From Clostridiales bacterium (GTDB lineage: Bacteria > Bacillota > Clostridia > Peptostreptococcales > Anaerovoracaceae): a stretch of 64,000 nt of DNA. The notes under the pieces were generated by a model that had not been told where the DNA came from, did no database searches, and saw nothing but the letters and a program-made list of their open reading frames with translations. The stretch's first letter is position 1. The number at the start of each line of letters is the position of its first letter. The position numbers were made by a program, and so were the translations under genes. Shown piece after piece: positions 23,930-33,432 of the stretch. The DNA is taken from the NCBI GenBank assembly GCA_015058275.1, contig SVCQ01000010.1, forward strand, positions 1 through 64,000, written 5' to 3'.

Positions 23930-26900
23930 ATGGCGAAGAGACAAGACATTAAGAAGGTACTTATTATCGGCTCCGGCCCTATAGTCATAGGCCAGGCCGC
24001 CGAGTTCGACTACGCGGGCACGCAGGCCTGCCTGGCACTCAAGGAGGAGGGCTACGAGGTCATACTCTGCAATTCGAACCCGGCCACCATAATGACGGAT
24101 ACGACCATAGCGGACAAGGTGTACATGGAGCCTCTGACTCTTGAATACATCGCCAAGATACTCAGATACGAAAGACCTGATGCCATCGTACCGGGCATCG
24201 GAGGCCAGACGGGACTAAACCTCGCAATGCAGCTTGCAAGAAAGGGAGTGCTCGAGGAATGCCGCGTCAAGCTGCTCGGTACACCGGCTGAGTCGATAGA
24301 GCGCGCCGAGGACAGAGAGCTCTTCAAGGAGATGTGCGAGTCCATAGGCGAGCCTGTCATCCCGAGTGAGATCACGTATAACATCGAAGAGGCCAAAAAG
24401 GCGGCTGAGGATATCGGATATCCGGTAGTACTGAGACCGGCATTCACGCTCGGCGGTACGGGCGGCGGCTTTGCCAACGATGAGAAGGAGCTTGAGGACA
24501 TCGCAATCAACGCATTCAACCTCTCGCCTGTACATCAGGTGCTGGTAGAGAAGTCCGTCAAGGGCTACAAGGAGATCGAGTTCGAGGTAATGCGCGATGC
24601 CACAGACAAGGCCATCACGATCTGCGGCATGGAGAACATCGATCCTGTAGGAGTCCACACAGGCGACTCGATAGTCGTAGCTCCTATACTCTCCCTCAGC
24701 AAAGAGGATGAGAAGATGCTCAACGATTCAGCTATCAGGATCATCCGCGAGCTTAAGATCGAGGGAGGCTGCAACGTACAGTTCGCCCTCCATCCGGAGA
24801 CCAGCGAGTACTACCTGATCGAGGTAAACCCGAGGGTATCGAGATCATCGGCTCTTGCTTCCAAGGCATCCGGCTATCCTATCGCAAGGGTGACAGCCAA
24901 GATCGCTGTTGGCATGACTCTCGATGAGATAGAAGTCGCAGGAGGTCTTGCTTCGACAGAGCCTTCGCTTGACTACATCGTATCCAAGTTCCCGAGGTTC
25001 CCGTTCGACAAGTTCAGCGACGCGACCAATATCCTCGGCACGCAGATGAAGGCGACAGGCGAGGTCATGGGCATCGGCTCGACTCTGACTGAGAGCTTCC
25101 TCAAGTCGGTCAGATCCCTCGAGACGGGAGTCTGCCATCTGTACCTCGAGAAGTTCGACGGCATGAGCCGCAACAAGCTCATCGAGTACATCTCGGAATT
25201 CAAGGACGACAATATCTACGCGATCGCAGAGCTTCTGCGCCGCGGCATAAGCATAGAAGAGATCCACAAGGTCACGATGATCACAGAGGTCTTCCTCAAA
25301 GCCTTCAAGGAGATCGTGGACATGGAGAAGCTGCTCAAGGACAGGGTCAATGATGTGAAGATCCTGAGAGCGGCCAAGGAGCTCGGCATAAGCGACAAGT
25401 ACATCGCCAAGCTGTGGAATTTAAGCGAGGCTGAGGTATACGAGAAGAGGAAGGCCAAGGACATAAAGCCTGTCTTCCGCATGGTAGACACTCTCCACAC
25501 CGGCAAGTACATCGCATATCTGTACTCCTCATATGCAGGGGAGAACGAGTCGAGGCTTACAGACAAAAAGAAGATAATAGTGCTCGGCGCGGGTCCTATC
25601 AGGATCGGACAGGGCGTCGAATTCGACTACTCGACCGTACACGCGGTGCAGACCATAAAGCGTGCGGGCTACGAGGCCATAATCATCAACAACAATCCTG
25701 AGACGGTATCGACTGACTACACGACCGCAGACAAGCTCTACTTCGAGCCGCTGACTGTCGAGGATGTCATGGCGATCATCGACTTCGAGAAGCCTGAGGG
25801 CGTCATCGCGACGCTCGGCGGCCAGACTGCGATCAACCTCGCTGAGCCTCTGAGAGACAGGGGCGTCAGGCTGATCGGAACTGACTGCGAGGCCATCGAC
25901 AGGGCGGAGAACAGAGACAGATTCGAAAAGGTGCTCGAGGAGCTCGGCATCCCTCAGCCAAAGGGCCAGGCGGTCACAAAGATCGAAGAGGGCGTCAGGG
26001 TGGCATCCGAGATCGGATACCCTGTGCTGGTAAGGCCGTCCTTCGTGCTCGGAGGCCGTGCGATGCAGATCGTTGGCAGCGAGGATCAGCTGAGACACTA
26101 CCTCAAGACAGCTGTAGAGATCGACGAGGACAAGCCGGTACTGGTAGACAAGTACATACTCGGCAAGGAGGTCGAGGTCGACGCGATCTGCGACGGCAGG
26201 GACGTATTCGTGCCGGGCATCATGGAGCTTGTCGAGAGGACAGGAATCCACTCAGGAGACTCCATCTCGGTATATCCGACATTCTCGATCAGCAACGAGG
26301 TCAAGGGCAAGATACTCCAGTACGCCAAAAAACTCGGTACAGGTATTGGCATAGTAGGCCTTTACAACATACAATTCATAGTAGACGATAATGATGATGT
26401 GTTCATCATCGAGGTCAATCCGAGATCGTCAAGGACCGTACCGTTCCTCTCAAAGGCGACGGGATACAGCCTGGCTGACATCGCGACAGAGGTAATACTC
26501 GGCAAGACCCTCAAGGAGCAGGGCATATTCGACCTTTATCCTGAGGAGAAGAAGAGATTCTACGTCAAGGTACCGGTATTCAGCTTCAACAAGATCAAGG
26601 GTCTAGACACATACCTCTCGCCTGAGATGAAGTCGACGGGAGAGGCGATAGGCTACGATGACAAACTGAACCGCGCGCTCTTCAAGGCGCTCACTGCAGC
26701 CGGCACCAAGCTCCGTAACTACGGCACGGTATTCGCGACTCTGGCGGGCGACGACAAGGCTGAGGCGCTTCCTCTCATCCGCAGGTTCTACAACCTCGGA
26801 TTCAATATCGAGGCGACGCCGGGCACTGCCGCATTCCTCAAGGACAACGGCATCAGGACCCGCTCGATGAAGAAGATAAGCGAGGGCTCTGACGAGATAC

Positions 26901-27103
26901 TGGAAGCCATACGCAACGGACACATCGCGTACATCATCAATACGCGCAAGGTTGGCGATCACGTACAGGCCAACGACGGAGCTCTGATCAGGCAGTGCGC
27001 GAGCGAAAACAACGCTACGCTCTTCACATCGCTTGACACGGTAGGCGTACTGCTCGATGTACTCGAAGAGACGACGCAGACGATTTCAACGATAGACGCA
27101 TAA
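23930..27103 (+). CDS. carB: carbamoyl-phosphate synthase large subunit
   Basis: A 1057-residue synthetase subunit making carbamoyl phosphate from bicarbonate, ammonia (from the CarA glutaminase) and two ATP. Two homologous ATP-grasp halves are visible: residues 1-400 (KVLIIGSGPIVIGQAAEFDY, ALRPAFTLGGTGGG-type loop) and about 550-930 (IIVLGAGPIRIGQGVEFDYS, VRPSFVLGGRAM). An oligomerisation segment separates them, and a C-terminal MGS-like allosteric domain ends the protein. Length is normal. The ATG follows AAAGGGAGC. No carA lies in the window, so the small subunit must be encoded elsewhere or be a shared one. Confidence 0.97.
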   Translation: MAKRQDIKKVLIIGSGPIVIGQAAEFDYAGTQACLALKEEGYEVILCNSNPATIMTDTTIADKVYMEPLTLEYIAKILRYERPDAIVPGIGGQTGLNLAMQLARKGVLEECRVKLLGTPAESIERAEDRELFKEMCESIGEPVIPSEITYNIEEAKKAAEDIGYPVVLRPAFTLGGTGGGFANDEKELEDIAINAFNLSPVHQVLVEKSVKGYKEIEFEVMRDATDKAITICGMENIDPVGVHTGDSIVVAPILSLSKEDEKMLNDSAIRIIRELKIEGGCNVQFALHPETSEYYLIEVNPRVSRSSALASKASGYPIARVTAKIAVGMTLDEIEVAGGLASTEPSLDYIVSKFPRFPFDKFSDATNILGTQMKATGEVMGIGSTLTESFLKSVRSLETGVCHLYLEKFDGMSRNKLIEYISEFKDDNIYAIAELLRRGISIEEIHKVTMITEVFLKAFKEIVDMEKLLKDRVNDVKILRAAKELGISDKYIAKLWNLSEAEVYEKRKAKDIKPVFRMVDTLHTGKYIAYLYSSYAGENESRLTDKKKIIVLGAGPIRIGQGVEFDYSTVHAVQTIKRAGYEAIIINNNPETVSTDYTTADKLYFEPLTVEDVMAIIDFEKPEGVIATLGGQTAINLAEPLRDRGVRLIGTDCEAIDRAENRDRFEKVLEELGIPQPKGQAVTKIEEGVRVASEIGYPVLVRPSFVLGGRAMQIVGSEDQLRHYLKTAVEIDEDKPVLVDKYILGKEVEVDAICDGRDVFVPGIMELVERTGIHSGDSISVYPTFSISNEVKGKILQYAKKLGTGIGIVGLYNIQFIVDDNDDVFIIEVNPRSSRTVPFLSKATGYSLADIATEVILGKTLKEQGIFDLYPEEKKRFYVKVPVFSFNKIKGLDTYLSPEMKSTGEAIGYDDKLNRALFKALTAAGTKLRNYGTVFATLAGDDKAEALPLIRRFYNLGFNIEATPGTAAFLKDNGIRTRSMKKISEGSDEILEAIRNGHIAYIINTRKVGDHVQANDGALIRQCASENNATLFTSLDTVGVLLDVLEETTQTISTIDA

Positions 27104-27108
27104 GGATC

Positions 27109-27888
27109 ATGAAACAGGGGATTTTTACAGTAGTAGAGAATACAAAGCTCACTCCGACCACATGGAGGATGAGACTCGAAGGCGACGTATCCGAGGTCGC
27201 AGCTCCGGGACAGTTCATTAACATCAGCCTGGAGGGACACTTCCTGCGCAGGCCTATAAGCGTGTGCGACGTGGAGTATACAGACCAGTTCAACCGCGAA
27301 GGCATACTGACCATCATCTACAAGGTGCTCGGACAGGGCACTGAGGAGATGAGTTCTCTTGAGAACGGTAAGCTACTCGATGTGCTGACTGGTCTCGGCA
27401 ACGGATATGATCTTAAGGATGCAGGGGAAAGACCTCTCCTGATAGGAGGCGGCGTAGGCATACCGCCTCTGTATCTCGCCGCAAGACGCCTTGCTGACAG
27501 GGGAGTGTGCTCGACAGTGATCCTGGGCTTCAACAGCGCAGACGAGGTGTACTACGTCGATGAGTTCAGGGAGCTCGGATGCGAAGTGTTCACAGCGACT
27601 GCAGACGGCAGCGAGGGAGTCAAGGGCTTTGTCACGGATGCTTTCGCTTCTGTTCCTGACAGATCCGGATTCACTCACTTTTATACATGCGGGCCGGAGC
27701 CTATGCTCAGGGCTGTGTACAGAGAGGTATATGAGGGAGCCGGCATAAAGGGCCAGATGAGCTTTGAAGAGCGCATGGGATGCGGCTTCGGAGCCTGCAT
27801 GGGCTGCAGCATCCGCACCAAGGACGGATCAAAGCGCGTATGCAAGGACGGTCCTGTCCTCAGAACGGAGGAGATAGTATGGGAGTAG
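27109..27888 (+). CDS. pyrK: dihydroorotate dehydrogenase electron transfer subunit
   Basis: A 259-residue FAD and [2Fe-2S] subunit that passes electrons from dihydroorotate via PyrD to NAD. The FAD site is HFLRRPISVCDVE, the NAD-binding region is LLIGGGVGIPPLYLAARRL with TCGPEPMLRAV, and the iron-sulfur ligands are the four Cys in CGFGACMGCSIRTKDGSKR and VCKDGPV. It starts six bases after carB and overlaps pyrD by ten bases, so it is tightly coupled. Its presence shows a class 1B, NAD-linked enzyme. Confidence 0.95.
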   Translation: MKQGIFTVVENTKLTPTTWRMRLEGDVSEVAAPGQFINISLEGHFLRRPISVCDVEYTDQFNREGILTIIYKVLGQGTEEMSSLENGKLLDVLTGLGNGYDLKDAGERPLLIGGGVGIPPLYLAARRLADRGVCSTVILGFNSADEVYYVDEFRELGCEVFTATADGSEGVKGFVTDAFASVPDRSGFTHFYTCGPEPMLRAVYREVYEGAGIKGQMSFEERMGCGFGACMGCSIRTKDGSKRVCKDGPVLRTEEIVWE

Positions 27889-28796
27889 ATACCGGGGTAA
27901 CGCTTTGCGGGATCGCTCTCGACAACCCGGTCATACCGGCTTCGGGCACCTTCGGATACGGATACGAGTTCGCTGAGCTTTATGATATAGACTGCCTTGG
28001 GTCGTTCTCGTTCAAGGGCACGACTTTAGAGCCGAGGCTCGGCAACGACACTCCGCGCATCGCAGAGTGCCCGTCGGGCATGCTCAATTCTGTGGGTCTT
28101 CAGAACCCGGGAGTTGACGCTGTCATAGAGCGCGAGCTTCCGAGACTCAGGGAGGTGTTCCACAAGCCTGTCATGGCCAATGTGAGCGGCTTCTCGGTGG
28201 ATGAGTACTGCGAGGTCACAAGGAGGCTGTCTGAGTCCGGCGCATCGGACCAGATAGGCTGGTTTGAGATCAATATAAGCTGTCCGAACGTGCATGGAGG
28301 CGGCATGAGCTTCGGCACGGATCCGTGCATGGCATCCGATGTCGTCAAAGCCGTACGCAAGGTGACTGACAAAGCGCTCATCATCAAGCTCTCGCCCAAT
28401 GTGACAGACATAGTGGCTATTGCGAAGGCCTGCGAGGATGCGGGCGCCGACGGCATCAGCCTCATCAATACGGTCATGGGCATGAGATTCGACCTGAGGA
28501 CGGGCAAGCCTGTACTCGCCAACGTGACGGGCGGTCTTTCGGGACCGGCTGTGCTGCCGCTTGCGCTTCGCATGGTATACCAGGTATCCAATGCTGTTGC
28601 CATACCTGTAGTCGGCATGGGCGGGATAAGCTCTGCGGAGGACGTGATCGAGATGATGATCGCGGGCGCTTCGGCTGTCGAAATAGGGGCGGCAAATCTT
28701 GTCAATCCATACGCCTGCCGTGATATAATTAATAAACTACCTGAAGTAATGCAAAAGTACGGTATAGAGAGATTATCTGAGGTGCGTCATGGCTAA
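27879..28796 (+). CDS. pyrD: dihydroorotate dehydrogenase, catalytic subunit (class 1B)
   Basis: A 305-residue FMN TIM-barrel enzyme oxidising dihydroorotate to orotate. GTFGYGYEFAELYD, the substrate-binding NSVGLQNPG, the catalytic Cys loop in INISCPNVHGGGMSFGTD, and the FMN phosphate site GMGGISSAEDVIEMMIAGA are all present. The Cys at the catalytic base position and the adjacent PyrK identify class 1B. The ATG at 27879 has GGAGGAG upstream. The longer frame lies inside pyrK. The stop overlaps pyrF by eight bases. Confidence 0.96.
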   Translation: MGVDTGVTLCGIALDNPVIPASGTFGYGYEFAELYDIDCLGSFSFKGTTLEPRLGNDTPRIAECPSGMLNSVGLQNPGVDAVIERELPRLREVFHKPVMANVSGFSVDEYCEVTRRLSESGASDQIGWFEINISCPNVHGGGMSFGTDPCMASDVVKAVRKVTDKALIIKLSPNVTDIVAIAKACEDAGADGISLINTVMGMRFDLRTGKPVLANVTGGLSGPAVLPLALRMVYQVSNAVAIPVVGMGGISSAEDVIEMMIAGASAVEIGAANLVNPYACRDIINKLPEVMQKYGIERLSEVRHG

Positions 28797-29550
28797 TGCA
28801 AAAGACATCATCATCGCATGCGATTTCAAGAGCGCAGACGAGACTATCAAGTTCCTCGACAAGCTTACGAGGATAAGAGACGAGGTCATTCACTGCGACG
28901 ATATCACAGTGGGCGCAGGCAGACCTTTCGTCAAGGTCGGCATGGAGATCTTCTATGCAGAGGGGCCTGCTATCATCAAGATGCTCAAGGAGAGAGGCCA
29001 CAAGGTGTTCCTTGACCTCAAGCTCCACGACATACCCAACACGGTCAAAAGGACCATGCAGGTGCTAGGTGAGTACGGTGTGGACATGGTCAATGTCCAT
29101 GCTGCTGGCGGCAGAGCAATGATGGAGGCTGCCAGAGAGGGCCTCATGCTCGGAGCTGCCAGATACGCTGACAAGCCAAAGCTCATCGCGGTCACCCAGC
29201 TAACTTCGACCGACGAGGATACAATGCACAGCGAGCTTCTCATAGACAGGCCGCTCGACGTTGTAGTCAAGCATTACGCACTCAACGCCAAAGAGGCGGG
29301 TCTTGACGGTGTGGTGTGCTCGGCATTCGAGGCAAGGGCCATACACGAGACCTGCGGCGACGATTTCATCACCGTGACTCCGGGCATCAGATTCGCAGAC
29401 AGCGCATCCGATGACCAGAGGAGGATCATGACTCCGGCTCAGGCCAGGGAGGCAGGCTCAGATTACATCGTGGTCGGAAGGCCGATAACTGCGGCTGAGA
29501 GACCTATAGACGCTTATACAAGATGCAGGGAGGAATTCCTGGGCAAGTAG
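28789..29550 (+). CDS. pyrF: orotidine 5'-phosphate decarboxylase
   Basis: A 253-residue TIM-barrel enzyme making UMP from OMP. The catalytic Asp-Lys array is in VFLDLKLHDIPNTVKRTM, preceded by ACDFKSADETI, and the phosphate-binding end has TPGIRF and DYIVVGRPITAAE. An insertion after the first strand makes it a little longer than the Bacillus enzyme. It sits in the pyrDFE order typical of Clostridia, with short overlaps. The ribosome site (CTGAGG) lies inside pyrD. Confidence 0.95.
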   Translation: MANAKDIIIACDFKSADETIKFLDKLTRIRDEVIHCDDITVGAGRPFVKVGMEIFYAEGPAIIKMLKERGHKVFLDLKLHDIPNTVKRTMQVLGEYGVDMVNVHAAGGRAMMEAAREGLMLGAARYADKPKLIAVTQLTSTDEDTMHSELLIDRPLDVVVKHYALNAKEAGLDGVVCSAFEARAIHETCGDDFITVTPGIRFADSASDDQRRIMTPAQAREAGSDYIVVGRPITAAERPIDAYTRCREEFLGK

Positions 29551-29559
29551 GACAAGGAC

Positions 29560-30210
29560 ATGACACAAAGAGACAGTATCAAGAGACTTATAGCAGAGGA
29601 TCTTCTCAGGATCAGGGCTGTGTTCCTGAGACCGGAGGATCCTTTTACATGGGCGAGCGGCATCAAAAGCCCGGTCTACTGCGACAACAGGCTGACGCTT
29701 ACAGCGCCTGATGTCAGGACCGATGTGGAGGAGTCGCTGGCTACTGTGATAAAAGAGACATTCCCAGAGGCAGAGGTGCTGATGGGTACTGCCACCGCGG
29801 GCATAGCTCACGCTGCGATCACGGCTCATCTCATGGGGCTTCCTATGGGATATGTCAGATCGGGCGCCAAGGACCACGGCAGGGGCAACCAGATCGAAGG
29901 CAGGCTCGAGCCGGGCCAAAAGGTAGTGGTCGTCGAGGATCTCATATCCACAGGCGGCAGCTGCATCGATGCAGTGGATGTACTAAGAGACGCCGGATCC
30001 GATGTGCTCGGAGTCATCTCCATCATGACATACGGCATGAAGAGAGGAATCGACCGCATGGCTTCAGCCGGCATCAAGTGGGTATCGCTAACCGATTTCG
30101 ATACCGTGGCTGCGGTAGCCTCAGAGATGGGATATATAAAGGACGAGGATGTCGCAAGACTGATGAAGTTCAGGGACGATCCGTCCGACGAGAGCTGGAT
30201 AGGGAAGTAG
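29560..30210 (+). CDS. pyrE: orotate phosphoribosyltransferase
   Basis: A 216-residue type I phosphoribosyltransferase joining orotate and PRPP to give OMP. Motifs are the orotate-binding [45 protein letters not shown] (flexible catalytic loop with Lys) and the PRPP signature [18 protein letters not shown]. It starts nine bases after pyrF. pyrB follows after 17 bases. Confidence 0.95.
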   Translation: MTQRDSIKRLIAEDLLRIRAVFLRPEDPFTWASGIKSPVYCDNRLTLTAPDVRTDVEESLATVIKETFPEAEVLMGTATAGIAHAAITAHLMGLPMGYVRSGAKDHGRGNQIEGRLEPGQKVVVVEDLISTGGSCIDAVDVLRDAGSDVLGVISIMTYGMKRGIDRMASAGIKWVSLTDFDTVAAVASEMGYIKDEDVARLMKFRDDPSDESWIGK

Positions 30211-30227
30211 AGATCAGGAGACAGACG

Positions 30228-31304
30228 ATGAAGAGCGTCATAGACATACTGGACCTTTCGGTCGACGAGCTTTACCAGATGATGGATGTCGCCATCGACA
30301 TAGATGAGCATCCGGAGCGCTATGCACACAGGTGCGACGGCAAAAAGCTTGCCACGCTCTTTTTTGAGCCTTCTACCCGTACGAGACTCTCGCACGAGGC
30401 CGCAATGCTCGAGCTGGGAGGCTCGGTGATCGGCTTCAGCGGAGCACAGAATTCGTCGGCAGCCAAGGGAGAGTCCGTGGCTGATACAGCTAAGACCGTG
30501 AGCTGCTATGCGGACATAATCGCGATGAGACACCCGGTCGAGGGTGCGTCGCTTGTGGCCGCCAACAACGCATCGATACCGCTTATCAACGCGGGCGACG
30601 GGGGACACTGCCATCCGACACAGACTCTGGCAGACCTCCTGACGATATACAGGGAGAAGGGCACTCTGTCGGGTCTTACCATCGGCATGTGCGGCGACCT
30701 GCTCTACGGCAGGACTGTGCATTCCCTCATCAACGCGATGACCCGCTATGAGGGCAATAAGTTCGTCCTGATATCTCCTGATGAGCTGGCGCTTCCGGAC
30801 TACGCGCTCGACGCACTCGAGAAGTCCGGCGCTTCATACAAGGTTACGACGAGCCTCGAGGATTCGATCCCTGAGCTCGACATACTGTACATGACGAGGA
30901 TACAGCGCGAGAGATTCGACGATCCGGATCAGTACGAGAGACTAAAGGACAGCTATTCGCTGACTGTTGAGAAAATGGAGCTCGCAAAGCCTGACATGGC
31001 TGTGCTGCATCCTCTTCCGAGGGTCAACGAGATAAGCGTCAAGGTCGATGACGACCCGCGCGCATGCTACTTCAGGCAGTGCCTGAACGGCAAGCTCATG
31101 AGGATGGCCCTTATACTTAAGCTCCTCGATGAGGCCAAGGACAAAGAACACAAGGGTTACTGGGAGAAGGGCGAAGTCCGTACAGGCGGCCTGTGTACCA
31201 ACCACAAGTGCATTACAAAGACTGAGCAGGAACTCGATGTCAGATACTATATCGCAGATGACGGCAGCAGGAGGTGCTATTACTGCGACGCCGTAGTTGA
31301 GTAG
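30228..31304 (+). CDS. pyrB: aspartate carbamoyltransferase with C-terminal PyrI-like zinc domain
   Basis: A 358-residue protein. Residues 1 to about 305 are the catalytic chain, which joins carbamoyl phosphate and aspartate: [17 protein letters not shown], the SSAAKGES 80s-loop, [12 protein letters not shown] and [10 protein letters not shown]. The last 40 residues hold C323-x4-C328 (LCTNHKCIT) and C350-x2-C353 ([11 protein letters not shown]). This is the ligand spacing and CIT/CxYC style of the zinc domain of the regulatory chain PyrI. No PyrI nucleotide-binding domain and no separate pyrI are present. The fusion could hold catalytic trimers in a particular assembly without nucleotide control (inference). 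CAGGAG precedes the ATG. Confidence 0.93.
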   Translation: MKSVIDILDLSVDELYQMMDVAIDIDEHPERYAHRCDGKKLATLFFEPSTRTRLSHEAAMLELGGSVIGFSGAQNSSAAKGESVADTAKTVSCYADIIAMRHPVEGASLVAANNASIPLINAGDGGHCHPTQTLADLLTIYREKGTLSGLTIGMCGDLLYGRTVHSLINAMTRYEGNKFVLISPDELALPDYALDALEKSGASYKVTTSLEDSIPELDILYMTRIQRERFDDPDQYERLKDSYSLTVEKMELAKPDMAVLHPLPRVNEISVKVDDDPRACYFRQCLNGKLMRMALILKLLDEAKDKEHKGYWEKGEVRTGGLCTNHKCITKTEQELDVRYYIADDGSRRCYYCDAVVE

Positions 31305-31323
31305 GGGCTCCGGGGGATATCAA

Positions 31324-32289
31324 TTGATAGTTTCTTATATAGTGGGGATAATCGCCGGTCTGGCATCGACGACGCAGGGGAGCGTCAATGCGCGGATAAG
31401 AGACATGATCAAGTCGCCTTATATAACGACGCTGATCAGCTTTGCGACCGCGATAGCAGCGCTCGCTGTGATCGTTCTCATAACGGAAGGCAATCTGGAC
31501 ATGCACCGCGATGATATCGCAAGTCAGCCCGCATGGATACTGTGCGGCGGCCTCTGCGGTGTCATTATTGTTATGCTGGGGATAATCTGCATCCCTGTTA
31601 TCGGAAGCGCCCGCAATGTGACTCTTTTGTGCTTCGGCCAGATAATGGCGGGGCTTATCATAGATAACTTCGGCCTCTTCGGAGCTCCGGTCACCAAAAT
31701 GAGCATGATGAGGGCTGTTGGAGCCGTGCTGGTATTTATCGGCATCATACTCATCTCATACGAGGGAGTGGACAGGAAGTCCGGCCAGCAGTTCGTGGAT
31801 CCGAGAGTAAGGAGGTATCTGCCTCTGGCTGTGCTGTCGGGTTTTGCCTGCGCGGTACAGGTCGCGGCCAACGGGACGCTCGGCGAGGTCATAGACTCCT
31901 CATCCAAGGCCACGCTCATATCCATGACTTCAGGCCTTGTCAACACGTTTTTCATTATAGCAGCCATATACTTCTTTGCGGGACGCATGGCGCTTTACAA
32001 CACTGCGGATGACAGAGAGATCAAAAAAGAGGACCTTCACTTCAGCTTCCATCCGCTTATGCTCTGCGGAGGTCCGCTCGCCGTAGTGATCGTCGGCGGC
32101 AATGCGATCGCGGCTCCGCTTCTGGGTACAGGCATGGTCACCATACTCAATCTCCTCGGCATGATGGTATCGGGGCTGGTGATAGACGCCACTGGGTTTT
32201 TAGGTATCGCAAAGAAGAGAGTCACGGCCAGGAAGGTAGCCGGCATGGTAATTATGCTTGCCGGTACATTCGTGATAACGGTTATGTAG
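31324..32289 (+). CDS. YdcZ/DMT-type membrane transporter
   Basis: A 321-residue integral membrane protein with about ten helices arranged as two similar five-helix halves (each begins IVGIIAGLASTTQGSVNARI or VLSGFACAVQVAANGTLGEV), as in fused DMT-superfamily (DUF606) proteins. These are probable small-molecule exporters of unknown substrate. A TTG start is preferred because GGGGGAT lies seven bases upstream. Another TTG at 31297 would overlap pyrB. Its position right after pyrB suggests it may be co-transcribed with the pyr genes. Confidence 0.78.
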   Translation: MIVSYIVGIIAGLASTTQGSVNARIRDMIKSPYITTLISFATAIAALAVIVLITEGNLDMHRDDIASQPAWILCGGLCGVIIVMLGIICIPVIGSARNVTLLCFGQIMAGLIIDNFGLFGAPVTKMSMMRAVGAVLVFIGIILISYEGVDRKSGQQFVDPRVRRYLPLAVLSGFACAVQVAANGTLGEVIDSSSKATLISMTSGLVNTFFIIAAIYFFAGRMALYNTADDREIKKEDLHFSFHPLMLCGGPLAVVIVGGNAIAAPLLGTGMVTILNLLGMMVSGLVIDATGFLGIAKKRVTARKVAGMVIMLAGTFVITVM

Positions 32290-32290
32290 C

Positions 32291-33133
32291 ATGAAGAATA
32301 TAAAGATCGCAAGCCTTCAGCTGAAGGTGCTGAATGACAAATACGACAATATAGAGAAGCTCGCAGAGCTGGTCGGAGACGGGGCTGCCGAGGGTGCGGA
32401 CATCCTGAGTCTGCCTGAGATGTGGAACTGCCCGTATCAGACGGAGCTCTTCCCTGAGTATGCAGAGCCTGAGCAGGGCGACAGCTGGCTCGCATTGTCG
32501 ACCATAGCCCGCAAGAATTGTATATACGTTGTCGGAGGAAGCGTGCCTGAGCTCGGAGAGGACGGACGCGTATACAATACCTGCTACATCTTTGACCGCG
32601 AGGGCAGGCAGATCGGCAAGCACCGCAAGGTGCATCTCTTCGATATAAATATCCACGGAAGGCAGGTGTTCAGGGAGTCCGACACTCTGAGCGGCGGGGA
32701 CAGCTTCGATACATTTGAGACGGAGTGGTGCACGATGGGAATCAACATCTGCTTCGACATAAGATTCCCCGAGAGCGCGAGGATGGCGGCGCTTCAGGGC
32801 GCAAAGGTCATCTTCAATCCGGCTTCGTTCAACATGACGACCGGACCTGCTCACTGGGAGATCGGCTTCAGGCAGAGGGCTGTCGAGAATCAGGTCTACA
32901 TGGTAGGCACTGCTACGGCTCAGAACCCTGAGGCAGGATACACAGGCTACGGGCACTCGATCATCACGGATCCATGGGGAAGGGTCGTGATGCAGATGGA
33001 CGAGAAGGAAGGCTGCAGTATCTGCGGGATCGACCTCGACTATGTCGACGAGGTCAGGGAGAAACTCCCGCTTTTGTCGGCTCGCAGGACAGATGTATAT
33101 GATTTGTGCTACAATAAGCCAAACAGGAGGTGA
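32291..33133 (+). CDS. carbon-nitrogen hydrolase (nitrilase superfamily, omega-amidase-like)
   Basis: A 280-residue cytoplasmic amidase of the Nit2 type. The Glu-Lys-Cys catalytic triad is visible in LSLPEMWNCPYQ (Glu), YRKVHLFDI-type KHRKVHLFDI (Lys) and GINICFDIRFPE (Cys). NPASFNMTTGPAHWE and QVYMVGTATAQNP are typical of omega-amidases that clear alpha-ketoglutaramate or alpha-ketosuccinamate. The start is two bases after the transporter stop. The small membrane protein gene follows after eight bases. Confidence 0.92.
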   Translation: MKNIKIASLQLKVLNDKYDNIEKLAELVGDGAAEGADILSLPEMWNCPYQTELFPEYAEPEQGDSWLALSTIARKNCIYVVGGSVPELGEDGRVYNTCYIFDREGRQIGKHRKVHLFDINIHGRQVFRESDTLSGGDSFDTFETEWCTMGINICFDIRFPESARMAALQGAKVIFNPASFNMTTGPAHWEIGFRQRAVENQVYMVGTATAQNPEAGYTGYGHSIITDPWGRVVMQMDEKEGCSICGIDLDYVDEVREKLPLLSARRTDVYDLCYNKPNRR

Positions 33134-33140
33134 CTTCATT

Positions 33141-33380
33141 ATGGCAAGCAATAAGACAGGCATAAGAGGCGCAAAGGGAAGCGGCACCGGATCCGGACTT
33201 GCGGGAGTGCTGCTTGGCATGATCGCGGCCGGCATAGGCGGCGGGGCGCTGCTGATCGCAGGCTCAAAGGCCGCCGGCGAGAAGCTGCTCAAAAAGCAGG
33301 AGGCCGATACCAAAAAGCTGGAGGCTCAGCGCGAGGCTGACAAAGAGGAAGTCCGCCGCATCACTGAGAACGAATACTGA
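33141..33380 (+). CDS. small membrane protein with charged tail
   Basis: A 79-residue protein. A Gly/Ser-rich basic N-terminus (about 20 residues) is followed by one Gly-rich membrane helix (GLAGVLLGMIAAGIGGGALL, GxxxG-type) and a C-terminal Lys/Glu-rich helix of about 35 residues likely to be cytoplasmic and coiled. I know no function. The ATG at 33141 was chosen for its ACAGGAGG. The longer frame runs inside the nitrilase gene. Confidence 0.75.
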   Translation: MASNKTGIRGAKGSGTGSGLAGVLLGMIAAGIGGGALLIAGSKAAGEKLLKKQEADTKKLEAQREADKEEVRRITENEY

Positions 33381-33432
33381 TACAGGTTCCGGGATGTACC
33401 CGGGGCTTATATACGAAAGGGGAGATCAATAA

